A stretch of DNA of 64,000 nt from Telmatactis stephensoni (taxonomy: Eukaryota > Cnidaria > Anthozoa > Actiniaria > Isophelliidae), in contig JALIZF010001408.1 of NCBI GenBank assembly GCA_029948255.1, positions 124,001 to 188,000 on the forward strand, written 5' to 3'. Shown here piece by piece: positions 1 through 12,402 of the stretch (position 1 is its first letter; each line of letters begins with the position of its first letter). A model generated the notes under the pieces. The model ran no database searches, was not told the DNA's origin, and worked only from the letters and a program-made list of their open reading frames with translations. The position numbers were made by a program, and so were the translations under genes.

Positions 1-809
1 CATTCGTAACAAGACAAAAGTTTTAGCACGTAGCCTCATTCTAAATCCTTTGTATGTGGCAGGTGAAGCATATCTCAAAACTGGAATATTTCAGGCAGTG
101 CATGTTATTCATGGGATTCCACATTTTAATTGCTGCGAGCGAAGCGAGTAGCCTCCTATTCGGAACACAGTGTAATCTGTGGATGTCACTAGACGAGCAT
201 GCGATACATACGATCAGCGGTTCAAGTCCATACCGTATCGAGAGTCGATTCAAGGATGTCACTAGACGAGCACGCGATACATTCGATCAGCGGTACAAAA
301 TTTTTGCATGAATAGCTGTTGACAGACAAATTAAAGGTCTTTACTACTGTGGCTTGTTGAACTACAGGCAACCAGTGTACGGTTCGAGGTGCGTCTTGTT
401 AAAAAGTTTATTAACGACAACATGTCAATCGCTCTTACTCTAGCGGCAGCTAATCTAAATGTCCTTTTTACGGCCGATTTTGGGCTCCCTTTTAATTTAC
501 ATGGGCACGAGTGAACGCACGAGTGCGTCTAGTTCAATATTGAAGGTCAACTAGCAGTGTTCGTCACACAACGCACAGGAGATAAACAAGAAACATTTGA
601 TATATCAGACAAAGCGGTGTACTTTCGTGAGTTTTAGGGGAACAGTTCTGCTAACGTGGATACACCAGCTATTTTTTGCTCGCAGCATTTCACTTTCTAT
701 TAGAAATAGCTAGTAGTTAAATTCAATAATCACACCAATGTTGCATTCAAAATGTAACTATATTTCATTTAAGTAACAATCAGAAAGTCAAATACATTAA
801 AATTTTTAC
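1..809. other. No exon recognised; short direct duplication
   Basis: The last exons of CCDC96 should lie to the left of 810, but I find no matching exon here, so the gene probably continues outside the window after a long intron. A segment of about 41 bases at 181-221 is repeated at 254-294 with two or three mismatches, 73 bases apart. The open frames in this stretch show no recognisable protein. Confidence 0.5.
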
Positions 810-2161
810 CTCATTTCGTTCTTCAATCTTTTCATTGTATGTTTGGTTTTCAATCTTTAGCTGTTCAAAGTCAATCAAGTGAAGTCCCTCTGCAAGTTCT
901 TCCTGAAAATAACAAATGTATTTTAAAATCAACAAATTGATTCAAATTGCATGACAGAATCTCTTTGGATAAATATATGCCATATAATACTATAGATAAA
1001 CAAAGTTAAACTAACCTTAGCTTTCAACTGCATTTCTCTCTTCTTTAGTCGATTTCTGAGTTTGATATTTTCCAAGCGAACCTTGACAATTAACAATACA
1101 TTATTATGTCATTATTGATCAATGCTTCATTGAGAAAAAAATGCACAATTTATTAAAAGATGTGCTATATATGCTATTTACAGTTTGCAATGTCTTACCC
1201 CAGTGACTTCCAATTCTTTCTTAATCTCTTGTGCTTGATACTGTTCAATGTCCTGAGTAGACATCAAATATTGATTAAAAATAGCTAGATTTATCATTCA
1301 GGCAAGTATGAAATATCAAATGTTTTGTAGGCAAAACATTCAGTTCTTGACATAATCAAAAGTTACCATTTAAACTCCAGATGGTCTATTGAGTCTACTC
1401 TATAATAACATAAATAACTAAATGTACCTTTGGTGCAATTGGTTTGCCTGATCTGCTATTAATGGCTTGTTTTGCTATTTCAAATTTGAACTTTGAAAAC
1501 TGGTCACTGAAAAAAAGGAAATTAAGAAGGCATATTGTTACATTTATAACTTGAAACAGCTTTCTAAATTCATTTTTGCAGGACAGTCTTATTGTGAAAA
1601 TCACGACATGATAAAGAACACTACAGACAATTTGGAAATCAGAATTACTTGCAACTTAGAGTTACATGTATAATGTAGAATATCCTGGAATATGATAAAT
1701 GCTTTGCAGTCAAGTGGTTTTATTCTTACCTTGATTCCTCAACAGTTTTTTCTTTATCCTGGCATTTAGCTTTGAGGTCTTCTATTTGAATTTTGTAGCT
1801 CTCTCTTTCTCGCTTCTCTTCATTTTGCAATTCCTCAAGGTTGGCTATTAAAATCAATAAATATAATTTTTGCAATCTTTTAAAATCTTTAAGATGACAT
1901 GAGAACTTTTGGAACCTAATTGCTGCAGGACAACTACACAAGTAATGGCAGTACTGCTATTGACTGACCGACCAACTGAATGTGGAAAAAATATGTGTGA
2001 CTGACTGACTGACCAACTGACTGACTGACTGACTGACTGACTGACTGATATTGACTGACTGACTGACTGATATTGACTGACTGATATTGACTGACTGACT
2101 GACTGATATTGACTTACTGACTGACTGACTGACTGATATTGACTGACTGACTGACTGATAT

Positions 2162-2193
<32 letters not shown>

Positions 2194-5100
2194 TGACTGA
2201 CTGACTGACTGACTGACTGACTGACTGACTGACTGACTGACTGACTGACTGACTGACTGACTGACTGACTGACTGACTGACTGACTGACTGACTGACTGC
2301 GACTGACTGACTGACTGACTGACTGACTGACTGACTGACTGACTGACTGACTGACTGACTGACTGACTGACTGACTGACTGACTGACTGACTGACTGACT
2401 GACTGACTGACTGACTGACTGACTGACTGACTGACTGACTGACTGACCTGACTGACTGACTGACTGAACTGACTGCTGACTGACTGGGACTGAACTGACT
2501 GACTGACTGACGGACTGACTGACTGACTTGACTGACTGACTGACTGACTGACCTGACTGACTGACTGACTGACCAACTGACTGATTGACTGACTGACTGA
2601 CTGACTGACTGACTGACTGACCAACTGACTGACTGACCAACTGACTGACTGACTGACTGACTGACCAACTGACTGACTGACCAACTGACTGATTGACTGA
2701 CTGACTGACTGACTGACTGACCAACTGACTGACTGACTGATGGACCAACTGACTGACTGACTGACTGACCGATTGACTGACTGAATGACTGACTGACATG
2801 ACTGAATTAATGCTTTAAATATCAATAATTAATGATATCCTTACACATGTATTTAAGATATCGCTGCTCCTGATCCGTCACACTTTTTTCAATTTCCTGT
2901 TGTCTTTCATCACTCTGAAAACTGACAATGAAAGTATTAACAATCCTAATTCATCTCTAGTGAGGAAATAAGAAACTGGCTAAATTATTTGCAAAAGAAA
3001 GATATATAATTGCCAACATTTAAAGTGTACCTTCTTTTTCTTGAAATATTCAGCTAGTTTATGTTGAAGTTGAGCATTGAGTGACTGCAATGATGATCGC
3101 TCTTCTAAAGCTTGCTGTACGACAGGAGAAAAACAAAAATTGGTCAGTATGGTTATAAAATTAAAAGTACAAATCAATTTGCAAAACTTACATGGTATTT
3201 ATCTATGAGTTCTTGTCTGTTGTAAAGAGGTTCTTCAGGTTCACTGTCGTCATAGTACTCTTCTTCTTCAGTCAAACATTTGGTCGTCTGAAAATATATT
3301 ATAGTAATTTTATACTTTGCTGTTAAATTATACATTATTAAAGGTGAACCATCCCACAGAAATTAAACTAAAGTGTCATCAACCTTTGCCTCAGGTCCCA
3401 ACCAAGTTGTATACAGGATACATTAGGGTTAGTAGAGTGAGTTAGCAAACATGACACAACGTTAAAGAGGACACCTCATGTGCTGACTAATTTTGTTCAA
3501 AATGACTGTTGATGCCACTGACGTCAAAAAGAGGACACGAAAGCAAGAAAAATGGCATCCTGAATGTGGTGTTGCGACAATGTCATGCCAAATACGAATG
3601 TGATAAATTTGTTATCTAATGTCCTGTTTTCATGTTGTGTTGCACTTGCTAAATCACTTTAATCTCTGCTAGATGTCTAATTCATGCCACTGATTCAAAC
3701 TGGTTCACATCCTAAGCATAAACACAACATACTAAGACTCTGTGATGTGCTGCTCATCAGCAGTGCTTGTCTTTTTTTTCGCACCTTATAATATAAATTT
3801 ATGCAATACTGAGTCTGCTTTATATGTTACTTGCACTTAAGCTTGTGTTGCTAGTGTGAATTATTGGGTCTTACCTTTTTCTATGTATTGTGGCTGATCA
3901 TCGTAATAATCTTGTATTGGTTCAGGTGACTCTGCTGGTGGTGGCGTAACTGATGCATCTGGTCCTTCAATTGGTACAGCTGTCTCGTCTTCATTTGTGG
4001 GGGTACCCTCTCTTGACATATGTTCAGCCACCTCGACAGTTGGTGTGCTGTCCACCTCAGGAACTCCTTCATTCTGTGGTTCAACAGTTTTAATGATAGT
4101 TCAGAGTTCAGTTAGAACAATGAGCAACTACAATAACTGTTGAAGGTATCTGCATGTACACAGGGGCAGATTTAGGAATATGCCTTCAGGAGATGGTACT
4201 GTATTATAGAAATCAGAAATCCTTCACAGGGAATTTATTATTCTGGAAAAGGCTTGAGAAGAAAAAGGACCTAAAAGACCCAAAGTCTTTTCAGGAAGAG
4301 GATGTGCACCTCTTTCACCCCTCCCATACATCAACACCTAGCACAGTGTAGCTATAATGGCCCTGTTTACAAATAATGTAGTTGTGATACTGGTATCATC
4401 AGACAAAATGGCCATGATATCTATGGGGTACTACACTGTACCTCAGGAATAGGGGCATCATCATCCTCTAAGTCCTTAGTCTCTGTTTCATGTTGCTTGT
4501 CTTCTTTCTCTTCATCATCGACTTTCTGCTCCTCACTTTGTTCTTCTTTATCTGTTTATCATTTGAAAGGAATATAAAATTTAAAATATAGCATTACTTA
4601 ATCGCGGTTACAAGACATCACACCAATTTTCACACAAGACAATCATCTTATCATGTAAGCCATTCCCTGACCTTTCTTCTTGTCAACAAAATTCTTGTCG
4701 AATAGTTAGAAGAAGCCAAAGATAACTAAGATGTTCAACCAAATCTCACCTGTATCTGGTGCCTCTGTTACTTGAACCACAGGTTGTTGTGGAGGCTCCT
4801 CTCCTGTAGTGGATGCTTCAGCAGCATCAGTTCCATCAGGAGGACTTGTCTACAGCATCTACCTGTTCTGTTTTAACTTCATCTTGGGGCTGTTCAGTTG
4901 AAGGCATTTGGTGTACTCTACAATACATGAAATAAAGTGTACAATTTTCTAGTAAATATTGTTTACATATGGACATTTTCCTTTTCAGTTTTTAAGCTAA
5001 AATGTATTTTTTGAAAGGTTAAAGAATATTTGAATTAAAACCTACAAAAAGCTAAGAATCAACAATCGATTTTAAAGAGGATATTTTAAAAAAGTGCGAC

Positions 5101-5291
5101 AAAAACATCTGGAATAAAATTGTACAATCTAAATCAGTTTGGCAGTCACAAATCTTACCAACATTTCCATTTTTGAGTACAAATATATAAGAATTATAAA
5201 TTATAAGGAGTCTGGATGCTAGATCATCTAAAAATATCGAGAATTTTAAACGTAAACTTCACAAACTTACAACGTTCTCTTCGTCCGCCAT
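810..5291 (-). CDS. CCDC96: CCDC96 / CFAP184, coiled-coil ciliary protein (3' end outside window)
   Basis: Axonemal coiled-coil protein; in the known family it works with CCDC113 near radial spoke 3 in motile cilia. Exons read with GT-AG junctions: 5291-5271 (MADEENV), about 4917-4750, 4551-4442, 4073-3875, 3287-3192, 3114-3031, 2914-2845, 1844-1730, 1506-1428, 1252-1199, 1081-1016, 902-810. The N-terminal half is acidic and low-complexity (Glu/Asp/Pro rich); the C-terminal half is coiled coil with the family signature LIDFEQLKIENQTYNEKIEE in the last visible exon, followed by a donor, so the C-terminus is missing. Two oddities: exon 2 needs a one-base shift near 4850 to stay open, and the junction 3875/3287 is out of phase by one base beside an A-run. 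Either small exons are missed or there are sequence indels. The start lies head-to-head with TK1. Confidence 0.9.
1964..2805. repeat. CTGA tetranucleotide satellite in CCDC96 intron
   Basis: About 840 bases of nearly pure CTGA units, with interruptions such as CCAACTGA and ATATTGA that themselves recur at the edges, so the edges are higher-order variants and the core (about 2163-2448) is purest. All long frames reading Ser-Val-Ser-Gln repeats are translations of this satellite, not genes. It sits wholly in the intron between exons 1844-1730 and 2914-2845. Confidence 0.97.
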
Positions 5292-5736
5292 GTTTTGCTT
5301 GGATTGTGTTGCCAAGGCAGCGCGACGTAGAAGACTGGAAACCATAGTGGAGCGCGAAGATCTCTGGGTATTTGCACGCGCCCGGGAACATTCGATCAGA
5401 TTGAATGTTACAAAACATTGGAGACGAAAAGTTGGAATTTTTCTTCTTGCGAAAACTCTAAGTGAAGCTCCAGCTTTGTTTTGAACATAGAAACCACATA
5501 CCGAGATAATTTGTCAAAAAGGCTGCTGATTATCTCAGATACAGCCGAGATATTTATCACCGAAAGCTCATATACTGAGCGCTTTGCGACGAAAACAAGG
5601 TTATTGGTTTATTTCATTCACGTTATTATTAATTTGATAATTCATAACAGTTTATAATTTTATTATGAGTGTTTACGTTATTTCCAGCTGTTTTCCTATG
5701 ATTCCTAGCGGTGTTTAATCTAGCGGTGTGCAGTGC
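5292..5736. promoter_or_regulatory. Bidirectional promoter region CCDC96 / TK1
   Basis: About 445 bases separate the divergent start codons of CCDC96 (minus) and TK1 (plus), so both genes are probably driven from this shared interval. No clear TATA box placement can be assigned. Inference from spacing only. Confidence 0.5.
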
Positions 5737-8700
5737 ATGATGGTCAGTGTGTTGAGGCGGGAAATTCAAGCATTTGCTTCGATCTTCATTCGACAAAACC
5801 TTCGCTTAACGACGTCTTCCCTTCATCCTTTCAATAAAACAACCAAAATGGCCTTAGTTACTATACCAGGACTTCATTATTTACAACGACACCACAGCCT
5901 CAGCGATTGTCCGGGTCAAATTCAGGTAAATTTTCGATTTAGAGATTAATTTGATATAAGCTTAAGTTATATTTTCAATGTTCGCGCTAATTCTTTGAAT
6001 GAAACTTCTAACTGCCAGCAATACACAGTATTTATTATAGATTTATGGTTTGTGGTTATATTTTAGGTAATATTTGGTCCCATGTTCTCTGGTAAAACGT
6101 AAGTCAACTCTCTTTTAATAATTTATTTTAGCTTTTAGCTGATTGTCCAAACGACTCGCTCTTGAACAACATGATATCGGCACGAAAATTTTGTCTAGGG
6201 ATTTTATGAACCAGATAAAGAGTTAGATTATAAAAATCTTCACTCATAAATTGAATTTTAGATATTTCCTATAAAGATTCCAGGGCTAGTTTGCTTTGTA
6301 TGTCGATGTTGTTAGTTTATACTTTTCAATTTTAGGCGCCAAAACTCGCTCATTGTTGCACGGTGTGTTCATTTTATTAAGCTTATGATCGCAAAGCTAA
6401 ATACAAGTCAACACTCAAAAGAACAGAAAACTAATATCAATATTAACTGGACATTCTTGAACTAATTTGATGGAGTTTATACTTATTTCCAAAATATTTT
6501 TCATTTTAAAAACATGATCTTTTGATAAGATCTGACCTATATTGTTAAAACTTCATCAATACTACAATTGTTGAATGTTCTTTTTTGAATACAGGACAGA
6601 ACTTTTGCGAAGAATCAAGCGTTATCAAGTAGCAAATCATAAATGTTTAGTAGTGAAATATGACAAGGACAATAGATATGATCTCAATGGAGTAGCAACA
6701 CATGATAGGTATTTTATTGTTCTCATAACATGTGCTTTAGGGACAGCCCATTTGAAAAGTGTTGGGTGTGTTTGGGGGGGGGGGGGGGGGGGTGGGAATG
6801 ATGCTTATAATTTTTTTTGGAAATATTTTTCTCTATAGACTTGACAGGAATATATATTTTTTTTATGATGGCAAGGCATTTTTTTTACAATAATTGTAAA
6901 AAAAATGCCTTGCCATCATAAAAAAATATATATATTCCTGTCAAGTCTATAGTCTATAATTATTATTAATAGAATTTTTTTTGCTTTTGCCATCACTTTC
7001 CTACTGGTCCATCCCTTAGCATTGATCAAGTTTTTAAACCCTAAAAATGGAATCCCTTTTCAATTCAAAAAGCAACTTTTGCCACATTCTCAAGCCTTGA
7101 AGATAGGGTGTGCTTACACTTTTATGATAAAAAATCATGTTTTTTTTTTTCTTCAAATTTTTGCAAGTTGTCTAAAATGTCTTTCTTGTTGCCTAATATA
7201 TACATTGGGACATTGAAAAACACTTAAGACATTTTCATGAGTATCCCTTCACAATTTATTGTTTGTGTGTTTATTTTAAAATATGAATACCACTCTCTTT
7301 ATAGACAAACACTGGCTGCAACGTCTTGCTCAGTTCTGTATTCAATCAGAAAAAAGGCCTTACAAGCAACAGTAATAGGAATTGATGAAGGACAATTTGT
7401 AAGTTATTCAATTATTCAGTGATTGAGTAACTAAGGTCTAAACTTTAGATGACCCTTCTTAGTTTCCAGATGTTGTAGAATTTGCAGAAGAAATGGCGAG
7501 TGAAGGAAAGACTGTGATTATTGCTGCATTAGATGGTACATTTCAGAGAAAGGTAACTTGACAAAGTGGTTATGCACCACTTAATATCCTTGCTAGTCTG
7601 ACAAGTATTGGTTAAAGATACTCAAACAAACCAAAATGCTTGTGCTATTGAACACAAAGACCAGCATTATGCAGACCAGCATTATTTACTCAGAAATATT
7701 TTTTTGTCAAATAGATAAAATAGTGTGTGTAGTGTGTGCAAAAGAGTTTTGTTAGATAATGATTTGTTTTCTCCATTCTATGGTATTTGTTTTTAGGGCA
7801 AGAGAAATAACATGATTCAAAGTAACAAACATTTTTGATATTGGATGATAGAGTAGATTTCATATGACTGTGAAAACAACACAGCATGGTCTTGGTATGG
7901 TTACAGCAGGACTTTCAAATGTTTTATTGACAGCACTGCCACGGCACAATGTAGTCCATTACACACTCATTAAATATGCTCTATTCGACAAGTAGTAAGC
8001 ACAATGTAGGTTCAATACAATAATGCATTGTTCACGTTGTGTAGACTATTTTTACAATAGTTTTAAAAATAAAAAGAGCACCACTTTAGGATAGGGTGTA
8101 GGGGGTTTTCATGTGCCCATTAAGAATGCTTTTGTAGGTCCAACCTGTTAGTTTAGTTTAGATGAAGAAGTTCTTTCAAACTTTAGGAGGGCCCAAGACC
8201 ATTTCTTGTTTAAAAATATTAATCTTTTATATTCATTTGTTTTGATTTAGGCATTTGGTAGTGTCCTAAACTTGGTTCCTTTAGCTGAGAGTGTTGTCAA
8301 GCTTAATGCTGTTTGTATGAATTGTTACAAAGATGCCGCCTTTACCAAAAGACTAGGCCAAGGATAAAAGGGTAAGTTGTGTTAACTGAAACAAACTAAA
8401 GCCCTGAGATTTACACGACAACCTTTTCAAGGCACGACACCCCTAATCTTGGCATGCAGACTGATTATTTTGGGTACGACACTGCTAACAGGCCAACAAA
8501 TTTTCTGTTTACAAAATGATAATTGTTGGTGCCATACCAAAAGTGATGGGTGTACTGTGCCATAAAGTTGTTGTGTAAACTGGACTTTAGTGACTTTAAA
8601 AAAAAGTGAGAAAAGTAAAAAACAAAAGTTAAAAAGTTGTATGGAAGGGATAAATACCGAGAAGCGAGGTATTTATCTGCCTTATTATATGATTGAGGTT

Positions 8701-9690
8701 TTTACACAAAAGTGATTCAAAAAGACAATCACTAATTAGATCATTGTTACCGAATTCCCAGAAGGAAACCTTAAATAATTGTTTTTCAATTCTATTCAGA
8801 GAAACACTAACGAACTTCATGATAACACACAAAAGATTTTTTTGTTGAGAAGATTCCATCAGTTAGCTCAGTAGTATAGTGGTTAAAAGCGGGTATACAA
8901 TGTAGGAGTGCAGAAAGTCTTGGGTTCGAATCTCTGTCATTTATCAAAGACTTTTTTTCCACAAAAAATCACTACTTAGTATATTTCTAAGAAAATTTCT
9001 AAGTCTTGATGTCCACACATAAATCATCTAAGGAAGTATGGAACAAAATTATAAATTCAAGTGATGTATCTAGATAAACCCCAGGAATTATAAATTCAAG
9101 TGATTTATACAGATACATCCCGGAGAAGCTCTATATAAAACCCTTGAATATATAATCATCGTGAATTTAGTGATATAAAGTCCTATGAATAACAAAGAAA
9201 ACAGACTCAATCATATAATAAGTCATTTTCTTCCACACCATCAAATGTTACAGTGTGAATCAAAAAACTGTGGGCACCTAGAAATATTTCAGGAATTTTT
9301 CTGTTTTTTTGGCCAATCAGAAATGGTTCTCTAACCACAATTACAATCAAGTTTCTGATTGGTTGAGACATTCCTGAAATATTTCTAGTTGCCCCCAGGT
9401 TTTCAATTCACACTGTCAAGATCAATGACTTTTTTATAATTCTGAAACAAGAAAGTATACTGGTAGTTTGATTACCTAAGGGTTCCCTTTCTTTGACCAT
9501 CTTTGTAAGTGACTTTGATAATGAGAACTTCATTTTCTTGAAAGATAATGTGTGATTTAGTTGATTGCTTTGGTTTAATTTGTAGGTTGAAGTTATTGGA
9601 GGAGCAGATAAATACATGTCAGTTTGTAGAGATTGCTATAATCTTGCATCAGTACAAGATATGTTAAATGACAGCTTAGAAGAACACTGA
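5737..9690 (+). CDS. TK1: Thymidine kinase 1-type (cytosolic family), one-base disruption in exon 6
   Basis: Phosphorylates thymidine to dTMP (nucleotide salvage). Exons: 5737/5848-5925, 6067-6098, 6595-6708, 7305-7398, 7463-7552, 8251-8371, 9586-9690, all GT-AG. Visible motifs: P-loop GPMFSGKT spanning exons 2-3, IDEGQFF with the catalytic Glu, and zinc Cys pairs CMNC (exon 6) and CRDC (exon 7). The better start is 5848 (AAAATGG context, [12 protein letters not shown]); an upstream in-frame ATG at 5737 would add 37 residues that look like a basic mitochondrial leader. Exon 6 is 121 bases, one more than phase requires: as written, TAA follows RLGQG near 8364, and removing one G near 8361 joins cleanly to exon 7 ([10 protein letters not shown]). 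The tail lacks a KEN box. AATAAA at 10487 suits the 3' end. Confidence 0.93.
6833..6952. repeat. Near-perfect 120-base hairpin in TK1 intron 3
   Basis: Two arms of about 57 bases starting CTATAGACTTGACAGG and ending CCTGTCAAGTCTATAG are almost perfect reverse complements with only a few loop bases (around 6888-6897). It looks like a minimal foldback element. A run of about 19 G lies just upstream (6774-6792). Confidence 0.85.
7846..7990 (+). repeat. Interspersed repeat copy (family also at 10624 and 14512)
   Basis: Begins with TTTCATATGACTGTGAAAAC and continues with CACAGCATGG, then later TAGTCCATTACACAC. Similar order of motifs is seen at 10632-10745 and 14519-14720. Probably an old non-coding mobile element, family not recognised. 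Confidence 0.5.
8681..9222. mobile_element. Inverted-repeat element with tRNA-like insert, TK1 intron 6
   Basis: A perfect 17-base inverted repeat (CTTATTATATGATTGAG at 8681-8697, reverse complement at 9206-9222) bounds about 540 bases. Inside lies the tRNA-like segment 8861-8940. No transposase reading frame is visible, so it would be non-autonomous. Confidence 0.55.
8861..8940 (+). other. tRNA-derived sequence (SINE-like)
   Basis: TAGCTCAGTAGTATAGTGG resembles the A box of a tRNA promoter and GGGTTCGAATCTC at 8922-8934 resembles the B box, with tRNA-like spacing of about 45 bases. I cannot fold a clean acceptor and anticodon stem, so I call it a tRNA-derived relic, not a functional tRNA gene. 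Confidence 0.45.
9250..9416. mobile_element. Foldback MITE, TK1 intron 6
   Basis: Arms begin ACAGTGTGAAT and end ATTCACACTGT and stay complementary through CCTGAAATATTTCTAG and CCAATCAGAAA, about 70 bases per arm. It is 167 bases long with no coding capacity. Confidence 0.75.
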
Positions 9691-10486
9691 CAGGGAAGGT
9701 TAGGTTTAGAGATGTGATCTGTGATCAAACTTTATCTTCTCCTTTGAAATCCAACACTGAAAGAGAACTTAGAAGTCGATCATTGTATTCAAATTATTGG
9801 GAGAATTCCTGTAGTTTTATTTGCTTGTGTATCATAGTTACTTTGTCCATCGAATATCTTGAGAAGATATAAAAGGAAAGTGATGCCAAGTAATGGACAT
9901 CAAGCTGGGTACTGCTCATCATTTTCAAGAAAGAAAAAAGAGAAAACATTTCTAACAAGGAATCATCAGAGAATAAGCCATTACAGTGTTTACATTTGAA
10001 AATATTTGTGAAAAAAACAGCATGTGATCTCTTATGAAAGTCTATATTCCCTAAAAGTTGTTTCAATTCTGCAGGAGAATTCAGCATTTGCTGAGATCAC
10101 TCTGTTTTTTCAGGGACTTCTTCACTTATTAACAATGTAAACAAAATGTCCAAATAATCTTTTGACCAATGAAAATGTTGAACTTACTTGTTGTCACTTT
10201 CCTCTCCGTATCATACTCTTCCATAGATGGATACAGTAAAGTTTACATTTTTAGATTGTTTTTCAAAATGTTATTATTATGTGCTTGTTTTGTTGATCAT
10301 TATAACTGTGAAGTATCAAATGAAAGAAATTATTCTTAACTAGTGTACATACATGAACAAAACCTAACAAGTTTTAAAATTTAATGACTCCAAATAATTT
10401 TTACTAAAGATTTTCTGACAAAGAACATTCATATATAATTTAAACTGATGTTATAAATATTTGTAAAATATATTTGTAAGCTTTAA

Positions 10487-10492
10487 AATAAA
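10487..10492 (+). terminator. Poly(A) signal, TK1
   Basis: AATAAA about 800 bases after the TK1 stop codon, preceded by AT-rich 3'UTR-like sequence. It is the best polyadenylation signal before the next gene. Confidence 0.5.
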
Positions 10493-12402
10493 ATAACATT
10501 TCAATATCAACTGACTCTTTGTGATTATTGGGAAATCAAAGTCTTTAATAGACTATGAGTAGTCTTTTGTTTATATTTACAATCTGACTCCATGATGGTC
10601 ATGTAACCACTGAAATAATTCTACAGCAAATTTCATGACTGTGAAAACAGCACTGTCACAGCATAGAAATCATGGCACTGACATGGCTGCAGCATGGCAC
10701 AGTCCATTTTACACCCATATGAAATCTGATCTAACAGGTGTATTATGACTACAGCAAATCTCCAATAATGGCGGACTCTCCAAAATGGCCAGCATTTTCC
10801 TTGCCATTGATCCAATCCTTACATTTACTATGTTGAAACCTATGCACAATGACCACCAGTCAACTGCTTATTTTGGCCCAAGGTGGCCACTGTGAAGAGG
10901 ATTTACTGTATTTCTATGTTCTGTTGTGTCTATTCAACTATTCTAACAAAACATCTACAATGAACAGGAACTGGGCAATAACACTGTAGAATATGGTGAG
11001 TTCTGTAATCATAATCCTACTCAAACAATAGCAAGTAAAGAGCCAACAATAGCTGATAGCAAGTTTTCTGCATGGCATAAAATTATGATGCTGAACCAGC
11101 AAATGCTTGAAAAAGTGGGATTCAAATCCTTGTAGTGCCATAGGAAATGATATTCCCCAGTGAAGGGACATTTCAGATTAGTGGTATTTTTGTTGCGCTG
11201 GTGTCCCAAGTGTGATCCAAGTTGAGGTCATACAAGATGAATTTGATTACAGTTGTCATATGTTAGTTGGGCTTCCTGTGTAAGCTAGTTAGTTGGAAGC
11301 CATAGTTGGTTCCAGGTTGGTTAGTTCATTATATAAACGGACAGTGTTCTTGCACGTCAGGCCAACTATAAAAGGGTCTGGTAGATTTGTAAAAGAATCC
11401 TGCACTCTGTGAAGAAATCCAATCTTGTAAGCCAAGCTCCAGAATTAGCTTTATCTTGTGCTTAGACTGATTCCATAAGTGTAGTTTTCACTCTTTTGCA
11501 CTGGTAGGTGAGCAACCACCACAGGAAGCCTCACTAAGGAGCAAACTGACCAATGTTCGACCCCAATCAGTCTGTATGTTCTGTACCTTGCCATGAGAAA
11601 TTATTGCTTGTTTCCAATCAACTGATAAAAGCCCTTGAATCTCATCTAGCTTCAAATGACTAGCAAACATTGCTCTTCATGTACTTATAACCATACAGTT
11701 TCTATAGAAAACTTGTCAGGCTAGCTGAGAAAATACATGTATGTTGATGAGTGGATTTGACGTCTATTTCAAACAGGCAATATTTATAAATATTACAGTT
11801 CCCAAAAATTAACTTAAATATTTGTCCTAAGAGAATGAATACGTACAACTGCTTCGAATTTTATGATACAAAGTACAGAGAATGTTGTAATGAAAAGCAG
11901 CAGTCCATTTTGCCTCAATTGGGTATTGACTTTGAGCTGTCATGTTTTACTCCTTCTCATCCAAACTGAGTAGAATGGATGTTTAGCAATTGATAGGAGT
12001 CTATTTGTATGAACTCAAGGACGGCCATTCAGAGTCAGATGAAGAACTGTTGATAGGATTTTTTGTGAGAAGTCTTTGGTGATCTTGTTTCTTGTTTGTT
12101 TAAAGCAGCTGCTGGCAATGGCGGGAAATCTTTTGAATTCTAAACAAAACAGACATGCATGTAATAGATCAGTAAAATTTGTAAAACTCAGGATTATTCT
12201 GGTATTATAAGCAGTGTCACACTTACAGTTCAATCCCTCGCAAGTCGTGTTTATCCTCGTCTTGTCGTAGGTGTGAAACAAAGCTATGTTGGATTTTTGC
12301 CCCAAGTGAAAGACAGGTATTCTTAGGATGCGATGAATAACAAATTATGAATAGTTACTGTCACTACTCACATGTATTCCGACATGGCCTTGAAATGTAT
12401 CT
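10493..12402. other. Gene-free interval with old repeats
   Basis: No convincing exon on either strand. It holds a second copy of the interspersed family (about 10624-10745) and a GGGCTTCCTGTG motif at 11269. It may include the 3'UTR of the minus-strand ORF at 12403-12657. Confidence 0.5.

Noticed and set aside
1964..2805. CRISPR array
   Set aside because: Simple tetranucleotide repeat without spacers, in an animal intron; the tandem array at 47878 also has no unique spacers.
1957..2825. Long Ser-Val-Ser-Gln repeat proteins on the minus strand
   Set aside because: Translations of the intronic CTGA satellite; three frames are open at once and the flanking exons belong to CCDC96.
8861..8940. 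Functional tRNA gene
   Set aside because: A and B boxes are visible but a clean cloverleaf is not, and it lies in a repeat.
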